Source: Bryobacterales bacterium (GTDB taxonomy: Bacteria > Acidobacteriota > Terriglobia > Bryobacterales > Bryobacteraceae). From it: a stretch of DNA of 61,683 nucleotides. This document shows, piece after piece, positions 23,464 to 33,007 of the stretch (its first letter is position 1; every line of letters starts with the position of its first letter). The stretch covers positions 1-61,683 of the forward strand of contig SHUD01000007.1 in the NCBI GenBank assembly GCA_009697505.1, read 5' to 3'. The position numbers and the translations under genes were made by a program. The notes beneath the pieces are model-generated. The model made no database searches, was not told the DNA's origin, and saw only the letters and a program-made list of their open reading frames with translations.

Positions 23464-24699
23464 ATGGCGAACGCTGAAATCATCGCGGTGGGATCGGAAT
23501 TGCTGACCGCGGATAAGATCGACACCAACTCGCTATGGCTGACCGATCAATTGAACGCACTGGGCGTGGAAGTGCGCCGCAAGCTGGTGGTGGGCGATGA
23601 CCGCAAGCTGCTGGCCGAATCCATCCGGCAGTCGCTACAGAACGCGGACCTTGTGATCCTCACCGGCGGCCTGGGCCCCACCGAAGACGATGTCACTCGG
23701 GAGGCCACTAGCGAAGCGCTGGGGCGCGGTTTGGTTTTCCGGCAGGATCTTCTGGATGCCCTGCTCGAACGCTTCCAGCGCCTGAACCGCAAGATGGCGG
23801 ATAACAACCGCCGCCAGACGTTCCTCATCGCAGGCGCCGAGTCCTTACCGAACGATCGCGGCACCGCCGCGGGACAGTGGATCGATTGCGAAGGCAAAGT
23901 GCTGATGCTACTGCCGGGTCCGCCGAATGAGCTGCAGGCGATGTTCACGGGCCAGTGCGCCGCCAAGCTGCGCGGGAAGCTGCCCGTGCGGGTCATCCGC
24001 ATCCGCTTATATCGCGTGGCCGGGATGGGCGAATCGGATCTCGACCAGCTCATCTCTCCGGTTTACAAGCCCTACGAGAACCCGGTCACGACCATCCTGG
24101 CGGGCGCCGGCGATATCCAGATTCATTTGCGTGCGCACGGGGAAACGGAGCAGGAAGCCGAAGCGTTGCTGGCAGCCGTGGGCTCCCCGATCGAAGAGCT
24201 GCTGGGTGACCGCATCTATTCGCGCGATGGATCGAACCTGGAGACCGTCACCGGCGGCATGCTGCGCGCCGGCGGCGCGACCTTATGCGTGGCGGAAAGC
24301 TGCTCCGGCGGATTGCTCGGCGGACGGATCACCTCCGTGCCAGGGAGTTCGGACTACTATCTCGGCGGCTTCCTGGTTTACAGCGACGCGATGAAGACGC
24401 GATTGCTAGGCGTGGACGCGGAACTGCTGCGGACACACACATCCGTGAGCGAAGAGGCCGCCAAGGCCATGGCCACCAGCGCGCGTGCGCGGACTGGTTC
24501 TACCTTTGCGCTATCGGTAACCGGAGAGGCAGGTCCCGAGAGCCAATCCGGCGCGCCCGTGGGCACGGTGATCATTGGTTTCGCGGGCCCAGCGGGCGAG
24601 CCCGAAGCCGCAACCTACCGCCTGTTTGGCGACCGCAACGGCGTGCGCGCGCGGGCCGCGCAGTGGGCCCTGGATTACCTGCGGCGGAAGCTCCGGTGA
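23464..24699 (+). CDS. cinA: CinA family protein (competence/damage-inducible)
   Basis: The 411-residue protein has an N-terminal MoaB/MogA-like domain (AEIIAVGSELLTADKIDTNS, LTGGLGPTEDDVTREATSEA) and a C-terminal nicotinamide-mononucleotide amidase domain (LCVAESCSGGLLGGRITSVP, then SVTGEAGPES). Members act on ADP-ribose and in NMN recycling. The next gene overlaps its stop by four bases (GTGA). Confidence 0.93.
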   Translation: MANAEIIAVGSELLTADKIDTNSLWLTDQLNALGVEVRRKLVVGDDRKLLAESIRQSLQNADLVILTGGLGPTEDDVTREATSEALGRGLVFRQDLLDALLERFQRLNRKMADNNRRQTFLIAGAESLPNDRGTAAGQWIDCEGKVLMLLPGPPNELQAMFTGQCAAKLRGKLPVRVIRIRLYRVAGMGESDLDQLISPVYKPYENPVTTILAGAGDIQIHLRAHGETEQEAEALLAAVGSPIEELLGDRIYSRDGSNLETVTGGMLRAGGATLCVAESCSGGLLGGRITSVPGSSDYYLGGFLVYSDAMKTRLLGVDAELLRTHTSVSEEAAKAMATSARARTGSTFALSVTGEAGPESQSGAPVGTVIIGFAGPAGEPEAATYRLFGDRNGVRARAAQWALDYLRRKLR

Positions 24700-25451
24700 G
24701 ATGGAAGCTTTGGCCCGTGGCGGCTCTCGCCCTCCTCGCTGGCCGTGACATCGCCGCGCAGCCTGCCGGCTCTTCCGTGGTCGACCACAATCTCAACACC
24801 TGGTGGAGTTACGCCGGCGACCACCCCATCGCGGGCGGATGGAGCGCCATCAGCGAAGCCGAAATCCGCCGAACCACCTTCGTTGCCACCGCGCATCAGA
24901 TTGTGTTCCGCGAAGCCGCGGCTTACCGCTTTTCTCCTCACGCGCAGGTAGCCGTGGGCTACATCTGGACTCGCAACGCGCGTTACGGCGACTTTCCCGC
25001 CGAACATGCCTTCCTGGAACACCGCGCCTTTCAGCAACTCTCGTTGCGGCATACACGCATGCACCTGGATTTTGATCATCGCTTCCGCATCGAACAACGC
25101 TGGTTTCAGGACTTCTCTCATGGCGAAGCCTATTTCTGGCGCTACCAGAACCGCGCCCGGTACCAGTTCAGATTCACCTTGCCAATTTCAAGAGCCAATG
25201 AGCGCGGCCGGCAATGGCACCTCTTCGCCGGCGACGAGATCATGTTCCACTTCGGACCCAACCACGGAGCCCATGCGCTCAATCAGAACCGCGTCCAGGC
25301 TGGGATCGGCTACCATTTGACCCGGAATAACCGGGTCGAGATCGGGTATCTGAATCAGTATCTCTTGCAGCAGAACGGCTTTGTGAACGAATCGAACCAC
25401 ACGCTGCGCTTCCAGTTCACATCCACGGCCAGGCTGTTTGGCAAACGCTAG
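24696..25451 (+). CDS. DUF2490 family outer-membrane-like protein
   Basis: From GTG 24696 the product has 251 residues: a signal peptide (MRWKLWPVAALALLAG, cut near AAQ), then alternating polar and aromatic strands typical of a small outer-membrane barrel (HNLNTWWSYAGDHPIAGGWS, RIEQRWFQDFSHG, WHLFAGDEIMFHFGPN, NNRVEIGYLNQYLLQQN). This pattern matches DUF2490. Its function is unknown. Translational coupling to cinA is probably incidental. Confidence 0.75.
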   Translation: MRWKLWPVAALALLAGRDIAAQPAGSSVVDHNLNTWWSYAGDHPIAGGWSAISEAEIRRTTFVATAHQIVFREAAAYRFSPHAQVAVGYIWTRNARYGDFPAEHAFLEHRAFQQLSLRHTRMHLDFDHRFRIEQRWFQDFSHGEAYFWRYQNRARYQFRFTLPISRANERGRQWHLFAGDEIMFHFGPNHGAHALNQNRVQAGIGYHLTRNNRVEIGYLNQYLLQQNGFVNESNHTLRFQFTSTARLFGKR

Positions 25452-26385
25452 CTCTGCGGTTCATGCTCATTGCGTTCGCGCCGATGAGTCCTTCGTGGCA
25501 TCCCTGACCGGGCATCCCGGGCATTCCGTTTCTCCAGCAAGTTCTGCCTTGCAGGAAAAAGCTCTCAAGGCACTCCGCGAGCTGCCTCCTTTCTCACCGG
25601 TCCTGAACAAGCTGTTGGCGTCCCTGGCGGAGGAAGACGTTTCTTTCGCCAAGCTGAGCGACCTGATGGAGAAGGACACGGTTATCGCCGGCAATATTCT
25701 GCATCTGGTCAACTCCGCGCTGTATGCGCGCCAGGGCACCGTCAACTCCGTGCGCCATGCCTTGTCGCTCATGGGCCTCCAGAAGCTGCGCAACGCGGTG
25801 CTGGGCATGTCCCTTACGCGCTCCTGGGCGAAGGCGCGTCCGGCGGCATCCTGGTCCATGGCCCGTTTTAACATGCATTCGGCGGCCACGGCCATCTTGA
25901 GCGACATGATTGCTCAGCATGTGCGGGTGGCCTATCCCGAGGGCGCCTTCGTCGCCGGTCTCCTGCACGACGTTGGGCACCTGTTGATCGCCATCGCCCT
26001 GCCCGCCGAATACGGCGGGATCATCGAACTGCACGCCCGTGGAGGCAAGACCATGGCCGAATGCGAACGAACCGTACTGGGCTTTGAGCATCCGGAACTC
26101 TCCGCGCAAGCCCTCCGGCATTGGAATCTCCCGGAGCCGATCCAACTTGCCGTCCGCGATCACCACGACCTCTCCGAGGCCGTCCCAGGCGGCGCATTGC
26201 TTCTTGGCGGGGTCGTCGGCGCGGCAGATACCTCTGTGAAGTCCACTGGCGTCGCGATCCAGCCCGCGCAAAACCATCCCGACACCCTCGCTCTGGAACA
26301 ACTGGGGCTCGACCGTACGCGCATCGCGGCGCTCCTGGGCGAGTTCCAGACGGAGTTCGATGCGATGGCTCCGTTCTTCCGCTAA
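25438..26385 (+). CDS. HDOD-domain signalling protein
   Basis: The 315-residue product is mostly one HDOD domain: LPPFSPVLNKLLASLAEEDV, MEKDTVIAGNILHLVNSALY, VRHALSLMGLQKLRNAVLGM, FVAGLLHDVGHLLIAIALPA. The LLHDVGH motif retains the HD pair. HDOD proteins are regulators, often linked to cyclic-di-GMP or chemotaxis-type signalling, usually without proven enzymatic activity. The TTG 25438 start overlaps the previous gene by 14 bases; GTG 25495 is an alternative. No output domain is attached. Confidence 0.82.
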   Translation: MANASSAVHAHCVRADESFVASLTGHPGHSVSPASSALQEKALKALRELPPFSPVLNKLLASLAEEDVSFAKLSDLMEKDTVIAGNILHLVNSALYARQGTVNSVRHALSLMGLQKLRNAVLGMSLTRSWAKARPAASWSMARFNMHSAATAILSDMIAQHVRVAYPEGAFVAGLLHDVGHLLIAIALPAEYGGIIELHARGGKTMAECERTVLGFEHPELSAQALRHWNLPEPIQLAVRDHHDLSEAVPGGALLLGGVVGAADTSVKSTGVAIQPAQNHPDTLALEQLGLDRTRIAALLGEFQTEFDAMAPFFR

Positions 26386-26414
26386 GCTCCCGCCTCATCT
26401 GCTAAACTGAAGAA

Positions 26415-26467
26415 CCCGGCGTCAGTAGCGGACCTACCGGAAGGACTCTGCCGTACCCGGGAGAGCC
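26415..26467 (+). promoter_or_regulatory. Possible structured leader
   Basis: The 5' region of the barrel gene at 26500 contains nested complementary segments: CCCGG (26415-26419) with CCGGG (26457-26461), GTAG with CTAC (26425-26437), and CTCT (26446-26449) with AGAG (26462-26465). The last pairing would form a pseudoknot with the first. I match it to no known riboswitch. Confidence 0.2.
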
Positions 26468-26499
26468 GCCACCGCGTCTGAACCCAAAATGAGGAATTC

Positions 26500-27402
26500 G
26501 TGAAGCTACGTCTTTACAGCGTCTTAGCATGCCTGGCCCTGGCCGCGGCCTGGGGAAGCGCGCAAGTCGCGGCTCCGGCACAGAACCCCGAAACGCCGCC
26601 CGCCACGTCCCCCACGCGGCAACCATCCGCGACGCTGGCAGCGCCCAAGGAAGTGGCCTCGCCGGTAAACAACGGCATGGGATTCGCCTTCGAGCCCATC
26701 TTCTGGAAGACCAGCGTTCATCCGCAGGTGCGTCAGGGCGCTACCTACTTCCGCGCCGATTTGGGCAACTTCAACTACCCCTCCAGCGCGGAGCGCGCCG
26801 TCGGCGCCCGGGTGAGCATTCCTATCGGCACCAACGGCACTTTTCGCGGTTCGTTCATGCAGTTGAAGAGCGCTGGCGCCACGGTGTCGCCGGTCGACCT
26901 CATTCTCTTCGGGGGCGCGGCCAAGAAAGACGATATCTTGGTTGCCGCCTACAAAGTCGAGCTCTTCAAACTCTCTTACGACTACCTGACGTACTTTTGG
27001 AAGAAAAAGAATTCCGACATCCGTCTGAAGACATTGTGGGAACTACAGCGTATCAGTATCTCGAACACCATCGACGATTTTGCCCCGAAACTTGACGGTT
27101 CGCTGACGAATAATACGGCCCAGGGCACCAAGTCGATCCTGGCTCCCACGATCGGTGTGGGGCTGGAACAGAATGTCTCACGCCACTTCCGCTGGGAAAC
27201 ACGGGCCTCCGGCTGGGCGATGCTGCACGGCAGCGTGATCGGGGACATGGAGGCGGACATTGCGTTCCGCACGGGGCATTTCGAACTGTTGATGGGCGCC
27301 AAGTACGTGTACTTCAAGACCAGCCCCAAAGGCGAGCAGTTCATCCGGGGCACGGTGTCTGGCCCGTTCGTCAGCCTGCGTTACTACATCAAGAAACAGT
27401 AG
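26500..27402 (+). CDS. Exported, probably outer-membrane beta-barrel protein
   Basis: Starts at GTG 26500; 300 residues. It has a signal peptide (LACLALAAAWGSAQ), a low-complexity proline/threonine linker (NPETPPATSPTRQPS), then alternating strands with aromatic residues (GFAFEPIFWKTSVHP, FRWETRASGWAMLHGSV, FELLMGAKYVYFKTSP) and a final strand ending RYYIKKQ. The barrel reading is inferred from the strand pattern, as I do not recognise a family. Its leader may be structured (26415-26467). Confidence 0.6.
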   Translation: MKLRLYSVLACLALAAAWGSAQVAAPAQNPETPPATSPTRQPSATLAAPKEVASPVNNGMGFAFEPIFWKTSVHPQVRQGATYFRADLGNFNYPSSAERAVGARVSIPIGTNGTFRGSFMQLKSAGATVSPVDLILFGGAAKKDDILVAAYKVELFKLSYDYLTYFWKKKNSDIRLKTLWELQRISISNTIDDFAPKLDGSLTNNTAQGTKSILAPTIGVGLEQNVSRHFRWETRASGWAMLHGSVIGDMEADIAFRTGHFELLMGAKYVYFKTSPKGEQFIRGTVSGPFVSLRYYIKKQ

Positions 27403-27417
27403 CGGGCTAGCCCAGGG

Positions 27418-27642
27418 CTAGTTCCGGCCGCAGAAACCGGGATTGCCGCACATGCCCGCGGGGCAGGAGGGCATGGTGTCCTGCTTAGCTCCGTTGGCGC
27501 GGGCCGCGAAGCTCGACACTTGCGTGGTCACGTGGGTTTGACCGCACGAGGGGCAGCCGACATCGGCGGATTCCGCGGCGCGGCGCACCAGCTTCTCAAA
27601 CTTCGTTCCGCAATCGTCGCACAGGTACTCAAAGATGGGCAT
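27418..27642 (-). CDS. FmdB-type zinc-ribbon protein
   Basis: The 74-residue protein has the FmdB/Zinc_ribbon_8 pattern: MPIFEYLCDDCGTKFEKLVR, then GCPSCGQTHVTTQVSSFA. Two CxxC pairs bind zinc. A cysteine-rich tail (CPAGMCGNPGFCGRN) is unusual but seen in some members. FmdB is a putative regulator; actual function here is unknown. It follows the carboxypeptidase gene by five bases. Confidence 0.85.
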   Translation of the reverse strand: MPIFEYLCDDCGTKFEKLVRRAAESADVGCPSCGQTHVTTQVSSFAARANGAKQDTMPSCPAGMCGNPGFCGRN

Positions 27643-27647
27643 TCGAT

Positions 27648-29102
27648 TTACTCCAATAACGCTGTCGCTATCTTATCAATCCACTGGCGCACCACGCCGG
27701 GGGAAGCCGAAAAGTCGTTGACCAGAATCGAGAACGCGAGTTGCCCGTTGGCCGCGCTCTCGGCGTAGCCGGAAAGGGCCAGGGCCCGGCTGAGCGAACC
27801 CGTCTTGGCGCGAATGCCGAAGCCGTCCGCGACACAACACAGCCGGTGGCTGAGAGTTCCGTCCTCTCCGCCGGCCGGCAGCAAGGAGATCCAGATCTCT
27901 TTGTCCATGGACTTGGCCATGCTCGTCAGCGCCCGCGTCAACAGGCGTGGTGTAACCAGGGCATTCCGTGATAACCCGGAGCCATCCTGCAAGCGCCACT
28001 CGCTGGGCTGCGCTCCGATTTCGGCAAGGTAGGCGCGGATCTCGGCCAGGCCGGTTTCCGTCGTCCCATCACCGGTCCCACTGCCTTTTGCCGAGCGCCC
28101 CAGCTCGCGCAGAATCAGTTCCGCATGCAAGTTCTGGCTGAGCTTGGCCATCATCTGAAGCAACTCATGCAAGGGTGGCGATGTGCGCGAAGCGAGTTCC
28201 TCTCCCTCAGCCGCCACGTACGGTTCAGCAAACGCCCGATGGCGCGCCACCGGACGGCCATGAATCGCAATTCCCCGCGCCGTCAACGCAGCGTAAAGCG
28301 CCGACGCCGCAAACAGCGCGGGATCATCCACGGGAACCATCTCCACCACGGCCGCGCGCCCCGCCGGAACATTTCCCGTGAGTAGCCACTCACGCGAGCC
28401 CGGTACGCGGTGTACCCGAACCTGCGCCTGGCTCCCGCGCGCCCCGGTCACCACGCGGTTGTCGAAAGTCAGATACTCAAGCGCGGGCGACAGGGAAACG
28501 ACAGCGGGCTCACCGGCGCGCGCTCCGGGCCTGATGGCAACCCGCACCACGTTGTCGTTGACCGTGAGGGCGCTGACCGCGGCGCCGTAGTCGCGAACCG
28601 TGTCGTCTTCCGTCCAGCTTGGCGGATAGGGGTCCCAGGGAAACCAGCGGTCGTCACCCACAATGTCGCCGTCGATACGATGAATGCCATGCGTCAGGAT
28701 CTGATCGGCCAGCTCCTCGACCGGCGCCAGTGGCGGACCGGCGTGCCCGTCCCTCTGATAGGGAAAGACGCGACCGGAGAGCGACGGGTCGCCGGAGCCA
28801 ACCAAAACCACGTCGCCCGCTGCTTCACGGATGACGCGGGTCGTGAAACGGTAGTCCTGACCCAAGCGTTCCAGGGCCACGGCAGCGGTCAGGATTTTCA
28901 GATTCGACGCGGGTAACAACAGGCGGTCTTCGTTGCGCCCGTAGACGGTCTTGCCGGTGGTGACGTCGACTACGTGAATTCCAGCAAAACCTCCCGCCGG
29001 AGCCGCATCGGCAAGCGCATCCAAACGCTGCGCCAAATCGGCGGCGAAGGCGCAATTGGCGATCGCCATCCACAACATCCCGCAGCTTAAGCAATTTTTC
29101 AT
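27648..29102 (-). CDS. dacB: D-alanyl-D-alanine carboxypeptidase/endopeptidase (PBP4 type)
   Basis: The start ATG 29102 overlaps the end of the MFS gene by four bases and gives 484 residues with a signal peptide (ending CAFAAD). The serine-protease-like penicillin-binding fold has the SxxK motif (PASNLK, serine 66), SxN (KLSQNLHAEL) and KTG (IRAKTGSLS) motifs, with the large inserted domain of class C PBPs between the first two. It would trim or cut peptidoglycan cross-links in the periplasm. All catalytic residues are present. Confidence 0.9.
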   Translation of the reverse strand: MKNCLSCGMLWMAIANCAFAADLAQRLDALADAAPAGGFAGIHVVDVTTGKTVYGRNEDRLLLPASNLKILTAAVALERLGQDYRFTTRVIREAAGDVVLVGSGDPSLSGRVFPYQRDGHAGPPLAPVEELADQILTHGIHRIDGDIVGDDRWFPWDPYPPSWTEDDTVRDYGAAVSALTVNDNVVRVAIRPGARAGEPAVVSLSPALEYLTFDNRVVTGARGSQAQVRVHRVPGSREWLLTGNVPAGRAAVVEMVPVDDPALFAASALYAALTARGIAIHGRPVARHRAFAEPYVAAEGEELASRTSPPLHELLQMMAKLSQNLHAELILRELGRSAKGSGTGDGTTETGLAEIRAYLAEIGAQPSEWRLQDGSGLSRNALVTPRLLTRALTSMAKSMDKEIWISLLPAGGEDGTLSHRLCCVADGFGIRAKTGSLSRALALSGYAESAANGQLAFSILVNDFSASPGVVRQWIDKIATALLE

Positions 29103-30316
29103 GGATGCAAGTAGCTGCGCAAGCGGTCTTTCAGCCACAATGCCGTCAAGAGCACGGCGACGGCCGCGGAACCGATGAGCGGAACCGCCATCACCGCGCG
29201 GACATCCAGCACCCAAGCCAGGTAGCCCAGCGTGCAGGGGGCCAGCAGTCCGCCGGCCATGGCCAGCGAAAAAATGCCGTTGTAATAGCCGGGATGATAG
29301 GAGGGAAAGCGCGTTCCGATCCTTTCCACAACCAGAGGATAGATAGGCGCGAAGGCCCCGCCCAGCAAAAGCACTCCGCTGATTGCGCCAAACGAGTTAT
29401 CGGTAGCCAATAAAATCACGCACGCAAACATAGAGACCAGCACGCAGGTGGCGAGCAGACGGCCGTGACGAAAGCGCGGCAGGATCCATTGCGCCACCAC
29501 GCGGCCGATCAACAGCACCAGCCAGTAAAAGGCCAGCAGCAGGACGGCAGCCGATGGGCTCATGCCCAGCCGCTGGCTCAGGAACAGGGGAAGCCATCCG
29601 GCGATGGCCCATTCGTTGCCCAGTTGAAAGAACAGGACCAAGCTTAACAGCAGCGCGTTGGGATTCTTCAATTCCTCAAGCAGCGCATGGGCCGTGGGAG
29701 GCTGCCCCACCACCTGCGGCGCGAAATGGGACCGCGCATAGCCGACCGCAAAAAACGCCGGGATCAGCGCCAGCCACACTTGAATCGCCGACGCCGTGTA
29801 CAGATAGAACATGCGGGAGATCAACAGCGCCACCGAGAAGCAGCCCAGCCCGAACAGAATCCCGGCAAGATTCACCGTGGCCGCCGGATCGTGGCGATAG
29901 ATCGGGGAGATGGCGTGAAAGATCGCAGTGTGCAACACGCCCGCCGCCAGACCAACCAACAACACCCCCGGAAGCCGCCACCATGCTACGTAGGGGGGCG
30001 AGAAGAACGCGAGATACAGCAGAGCCCCGGCCGCGGCCGCGCAAGCGCAGGTCAGAGTCCAGCCCAGGCCCTTCCGGGTCATCATTCGCGGCGCGATGCG
30101 CACGGCAGCCAGCACGCCCGCAATCAAGGCCACGAAATACAGCCCGATCATCCAATAGTCAGACTGAACGTGATGGCCCCAAGAGGGCAGAATCGCGCCG
30201 AGAAACGCGAGCAGGACACCGGAGACGAAAAACCCGGCGAGAGCTCCGCGCGCGCCCGGCGGCGCCAGCGACCCGTGATCGTGAACCGGCGTCGGGATTT
30301 CGGCGGTGGCCTTCAT
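29099..30316 (-). CDS. Major facilitator superfamily transporter
   Basis: The 405-residue product has about 12 hydrophobic segments. Segments such as YHPGYYNGIFSLAMAGGLLA and AGILFGLGCFSVALLIS are reminiscent of FucP/MFS sugar-type permeases, but the substrate cannot be read. It is the upstream gene of the PBP4-type carboxypeptidase, so a role in cell-wall sugar or muropeptide movement is possible but unproven. Confidence 0.8.
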   Translation of the reverse strand: MKATAEIPTPVHDHGSLAPPGARGALAGFFVSGVLLAFLGAILPSWGHHVQSDYWMIGLYFVALIAGVLAAVRIAPRMMTRKGLGWTLTCACAAAAGALLYLAFFSPPYVAWWRLPGVLLVGLAAGVLHTAIFHAISPIYRHDPAATVNLAGILFGLGCFSVALLISRMFYLYTASAIQVWLALIPAFFAVGYARSHFAPQVVGQPPTAHALLEELKNPNALLLSLVLFFQLGNEWAIAGWLPLFLSQRLGMSPSAAVLLLAFYWLVLLIGRVVAQWILPRFRHGRLLATCVLVSMFACVILLATDNSFGAISGVLLLGGAFAPIYPLVVERIGTRFPSYHPGYYNGIFSLAMAGGLLAPCTLGYLAWVLDVRAVMAVPLIGSAAVAVLLTALWLKDRLRSYLHP

Positions 30317-30322
30317 GAAACC

Positions 30323-31447
30323 CTAGAACCGCTCTTCCCGGACCTCCCCGAGCTTTACTTGTACGTCCGAAGTCCGGCCGTTGCGGAAAATCTTGACGAC
30401 AATGGTATCCCCGGGCCGCTTGCGGGCGATCGCGCGCGACAGCGCATCCGGCCCCGTAACGGGTTTGCCCTCGATAGCGGTGATAAAGTCTCCGCCAATT
30501 CCCAGGCGCTCGTTGCCTACCAGCACCACATCGCGATACCCCTGTAATCCGGCCATGGCCGCCGCCGAGCCGCGGCCGATTTCCTGAATCAACAGTCCGC
30601 CGCCGGTGGGCAGCTTCAATTCAGAGGCCAGGTCACCCGCGATGAATACAGTGGACGCGCCGAACCGCGGGCGCCCAAAACTCTTGCCCGCGCGGAAGTC
30701 GTCCAGCATCGCCTTGGCGCGGTTGATGGGCATGGCGAAGCCGATGCCGATGTTGCCGCCGCTGGGCGCCAGGATCGCGGTATTGATGCCGATCACGTTG
30801 CCCTGCGAATCGAGCAGCGGGCCGCCGCTGTTGCCTTCATTGATCGCCGCGTCGGTCTGGACTAAACCTTCCAAAGTGGTGTTCTCACTGCGAATCTCGC
30901 GCCCCAGGGAGCTGACAATACCCGTGGTGAGCGTTCCCGCAAATCCAAAGGGATTGCCGATGGCCAACACCTTCTGCCCTACCTGCAGCGTGTCGGAGTC
31001 GCCGAGTTTTAGGAACGTCAGCTTCTTCTTGGGTTCGATTTGAATGAGCGCCAGATCGTCGGCGCGGTCCGCCACCAGCATCTTCGCGGTATAGCGGCTG
31101 CCATCGGAAAAACGGACTTCGATCTTGGAGCTACCACTGATCACGTGATTGTTGGTCAGAATGCGGCCGTCCTCGCTGATGAGGAAGCCCGAGCCCAACG
31201 CGCGCGTCGGCACCATTTCGAAGAAAAACGTCTGCTGATAGACGGTGCTTGTGATATAGGCGACGCTGCTCTGGGCGGATTTGTAAATGTCGATGTTATT
31301 GACTTCATCCGCGCCCAGGCCCGCGGCCCGGGTCGGTCCGGACCACAAAGGTCCGCCCGCGCGGCGGAAAGGCGCATTCGGCGAAGTCGTGAGATAGACA
31401 AACCCGCCAACCAGCGCGAGTGCAATCAAAATCGTCCGCATTTTCAT
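30323..31447 (-). CDS. HtrA/DegP-type serine protease
   Basis: The 374-residue protease has an N-terminal membrane anchor (ILIALALVGGFVYL), a trypsin-like domain with the catalytic triad His101 (TNNHVI), Asp131 (RADDLALI) and Ser207 (GNSGGPLL), then a single PDZ domain (GGLLIQEIGRGSAAAMAGLQ). This architecture is the single-PDZ DegS/HhoA type, which degrades or signals misfolded envelope proteins. No linked anti-sigma gene lies adjacent. Confidence 0.9.
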   Translation of the reverse strand: MKMRTILIALALVGGFVYLTTSPNAPFRRAGGPLWSGPTRAAGLGADEVNNIDIYKSAQSSVAYITSTVYQQTFFFEMVPTRALGSGFLISEDGRILTNNHVISGSSKIEVRFSDGSRYTAKMLVADRADDLALIQIEPKKKLTFLKLGDSDTLQVGQKVLAIGNPFGFAGTLTTGIVSSLGREIRSENTTLEGLVQTDAAINEGNSGGPLLDSQGNVIGINTAILAPSGGNIGIGFAMPINRAKAMLDDFRAGKSFGRPRFGASTVFIAGDLASELKLPTGGGLLIQEIGRGSAAAMAGLQGYRDVVLVGNERLGIGGDFITAIEGKPVTGPDALSRAIARKRPGDTIVVKIFRNGRTSDVQVKLGEVREERF

Positions 31448-31462
31448 AAGCTTGAAATTCTC

Positions 31463-32077
31463 TCAGTCACTACGCTGCGCCAAGCCGGCCAACGTTTCGT
31501 GGATGGCACGCACCCGGGCCTGCGTTTGTTCTTTGGTTCCTGAGGTGTCGACCAGGTAGTCGGCATACTTGATTTTTTCTTCGAGGGGCATCTGCCGGCT
31601 CAGCCTTTCGAGCACCTCCTCGCGAGTCACGCCGTCGCGCGCCAGGGCACGCTGGATCTGTTGTTCGACGCTACAGACGGCCACCAGCAACTTCTCGTAA
31701 TCGCGGTAACTGCCGGTTTCTATCAGTATCGCAGCTTCCACCACGGCGACGCCATGGGGATGGCTGGCTTCGTAAGCTTCCAGCAACTGGCGCGTGCGGG
31801 CCCGCACCGGGGGATGCACCAGTGCGTTCAGTTTGGCGAGCCGCTCGGGATCGCGGAACACGAGCGCCGCCAGTTTGCGCCGGTCGATGCTGCCATCGGG
31901 ATTCAAGATGCCCCGGCCGAACTCCTGCACGACGTCCGCGTAGGCTTCCCCGCCCGGCTCGATCACCTGATGGCCGATTTCGTCATTGCGGATCACCAGG
32001 CAGCCGAGGCCGCCGAGAGTCTTGCCGACAAAACTCTTGCCGCTGGCCAGCCCGCCGGTAAGGCCTACGCGGAGCAT
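31463..32077 (-). CDS. coaE: Dephospho-CoA kinase
   Basis: This enzyme catalyses the last step of coenzyme A synthesis. The true start is ATG 32077 (MLRVGLTGGLASGKSFVGKT), giving 204 residues with the GLTGGxASGKS P-loop, DEIGHQVIEPGG and VHPPVRAR. The C-terminus has RLSRQMPLEEKIKYADYLVD. It overlaps folD by 13 bases. Longer upstream reading is only an artefact of the folD frame. Confidence 0.93.
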   Translation of the reverse strand: MLRVGLTGGLASGKSFVGKTLGGLGCLVIRNDEIGHQVIEPGGEAYADVVQEFGRGILNPDGSIDRRKLAALVFRDPERLAKLNALVHPPVRARTRQLLEAYEASHPHGVAVVEAAILIETGSYRDYEKLLVAVCSVEQQIQRALARDGVTREEVLERLSRQMPLEEKIKYADYLVDTSGTKEQTQARVRAIHETLAGLAQRSD

Positions 32078-32961
32078 AAGTGCCGTTCGGCCAGCTCGAC
32101 CGCGTTGGCCATCAACATGGCAATGGTAAGCGGGCCCACGCCTCCGGGAACGGGCGTGTAAGCGCCCGCTACGCGCGCCAGGTCCAGGGGATGAACGTCG
32201 CCCACAACGATCTTGCCCTGGCTGGCGAATTCGTCCGCGCGGCCCAGTCTGGCGGCCTGGCCGGCGTCCGTCACACGATGGATGCCAACGTCGATCACCG
32301 TAGCGCCCGGCTTGATGTATTCCTCCGTAACGAATGCCGCGCGCCCGATCGCCGCGACCAGCAGGTCCGCCTGGCGGCACATCTCGGGCAGGTTCTTGCT
32401 GCGCGAGTGACCAATGGTCACTGTCGCGTTTTCCTGCAATAGCATGAGCGCCATGGGCTTGCCGACGATGTCGCTGCGCCCGAGCACGACGGCGTGCTGA
32501 CCGGCCATGGGAAGCTTGTAGTGCTTCAGCAGTTCGATGATTCCAGCGGGCGTGCAGGCGCGAGGAGCACGACGGCCCGCCACCAGGTAGCCGACATTGG
32601 TGGGATGGAAGCCGTCGGCGTCTTTGTCGGCGGCAACGGCTTCCAGCACCCGGCGCGTGTCGACGTGCTTTGGCAGAGGCATCTGAACCATGATGGCGTC
32701 GATATCGGGACGCCGGTTGAGCCCGTCGACGATCGCCAGCAACTCCTCGGTGGTCGCCGTCTCCGGCGGCCGGATGGTCTCATCGAAGATGCCTAACTCC
32801 GCGCAGACCCTGATCTTGCTGCGGACGTAAATCTCAGAGGCCGGATTGTGCCCCACCAGGACCACCGCCAATCCAGGCCGCCGGCTGAGCTTCTGAATCC
32901 GCGGCTTCAGGCGCGAAAGAATTTCAGCCTGGACCGCCAAACCGTGCAGAATCCGCGACAT
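32065..32961 (-). CDS. folD: Methylenetetrahydrofolate dehydrogenase/cyclohydrolase
   Basis: FolD interconverts methylene-, methenyl- and formyl-tetrahydrofolate. The 298-residue protein shows VGHNPASEIYVRSKIRVCAE with the catalytic YxxxK lysine, MVQMPLPKHVDTRRVLEAVA, ADKDADGFHPTNVGYL, the NADP site AVVLGRSDIVGKPMALMLLQ, and TPVPGGVGPLTIAMLMANAV. Normal length. Probably co-transcribed with coaE. Confidence 0.95.
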   Translation of the reverse strand: MSRILHGLAVQAEILSRLKPRIQKLSRRPGLAVVLVGHNPASEIYVRSKIRVCAELGIFDETIRPPETATTEELLAIVDGLNRRPDIDAIMVQMPLPKHVDTRRVLEAVAADKDADGFHPTNVGYLVAGRRAPRACTPAGIIELLKHYKLPMAGQHAVVLGRSDIVGKPMALMLLQENATVTIGHSRSKNLPEMCRQADLLVAAIGRAAFVTEEYIKPGATVIDVGIHRVTDAGQAARLGRADEFASQGKIVVGDVHPLDLARVAGAYTPVPGGVGPLTIAMLMANAVELAERHLCSA

Positions 32962-33007
32962 TCATTGTCGAGTCTAACAGACGGTCCGCGTGCTATTCTT
33001 CCGTTAG

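Noticed and set aside
32078-32380. N-terminal extension of coaE
   Set aside because: The segment lies within folD and is rich in arginine and glycine as expected from out-of-frame reading; the P-loop starts directly after ATG 32077.
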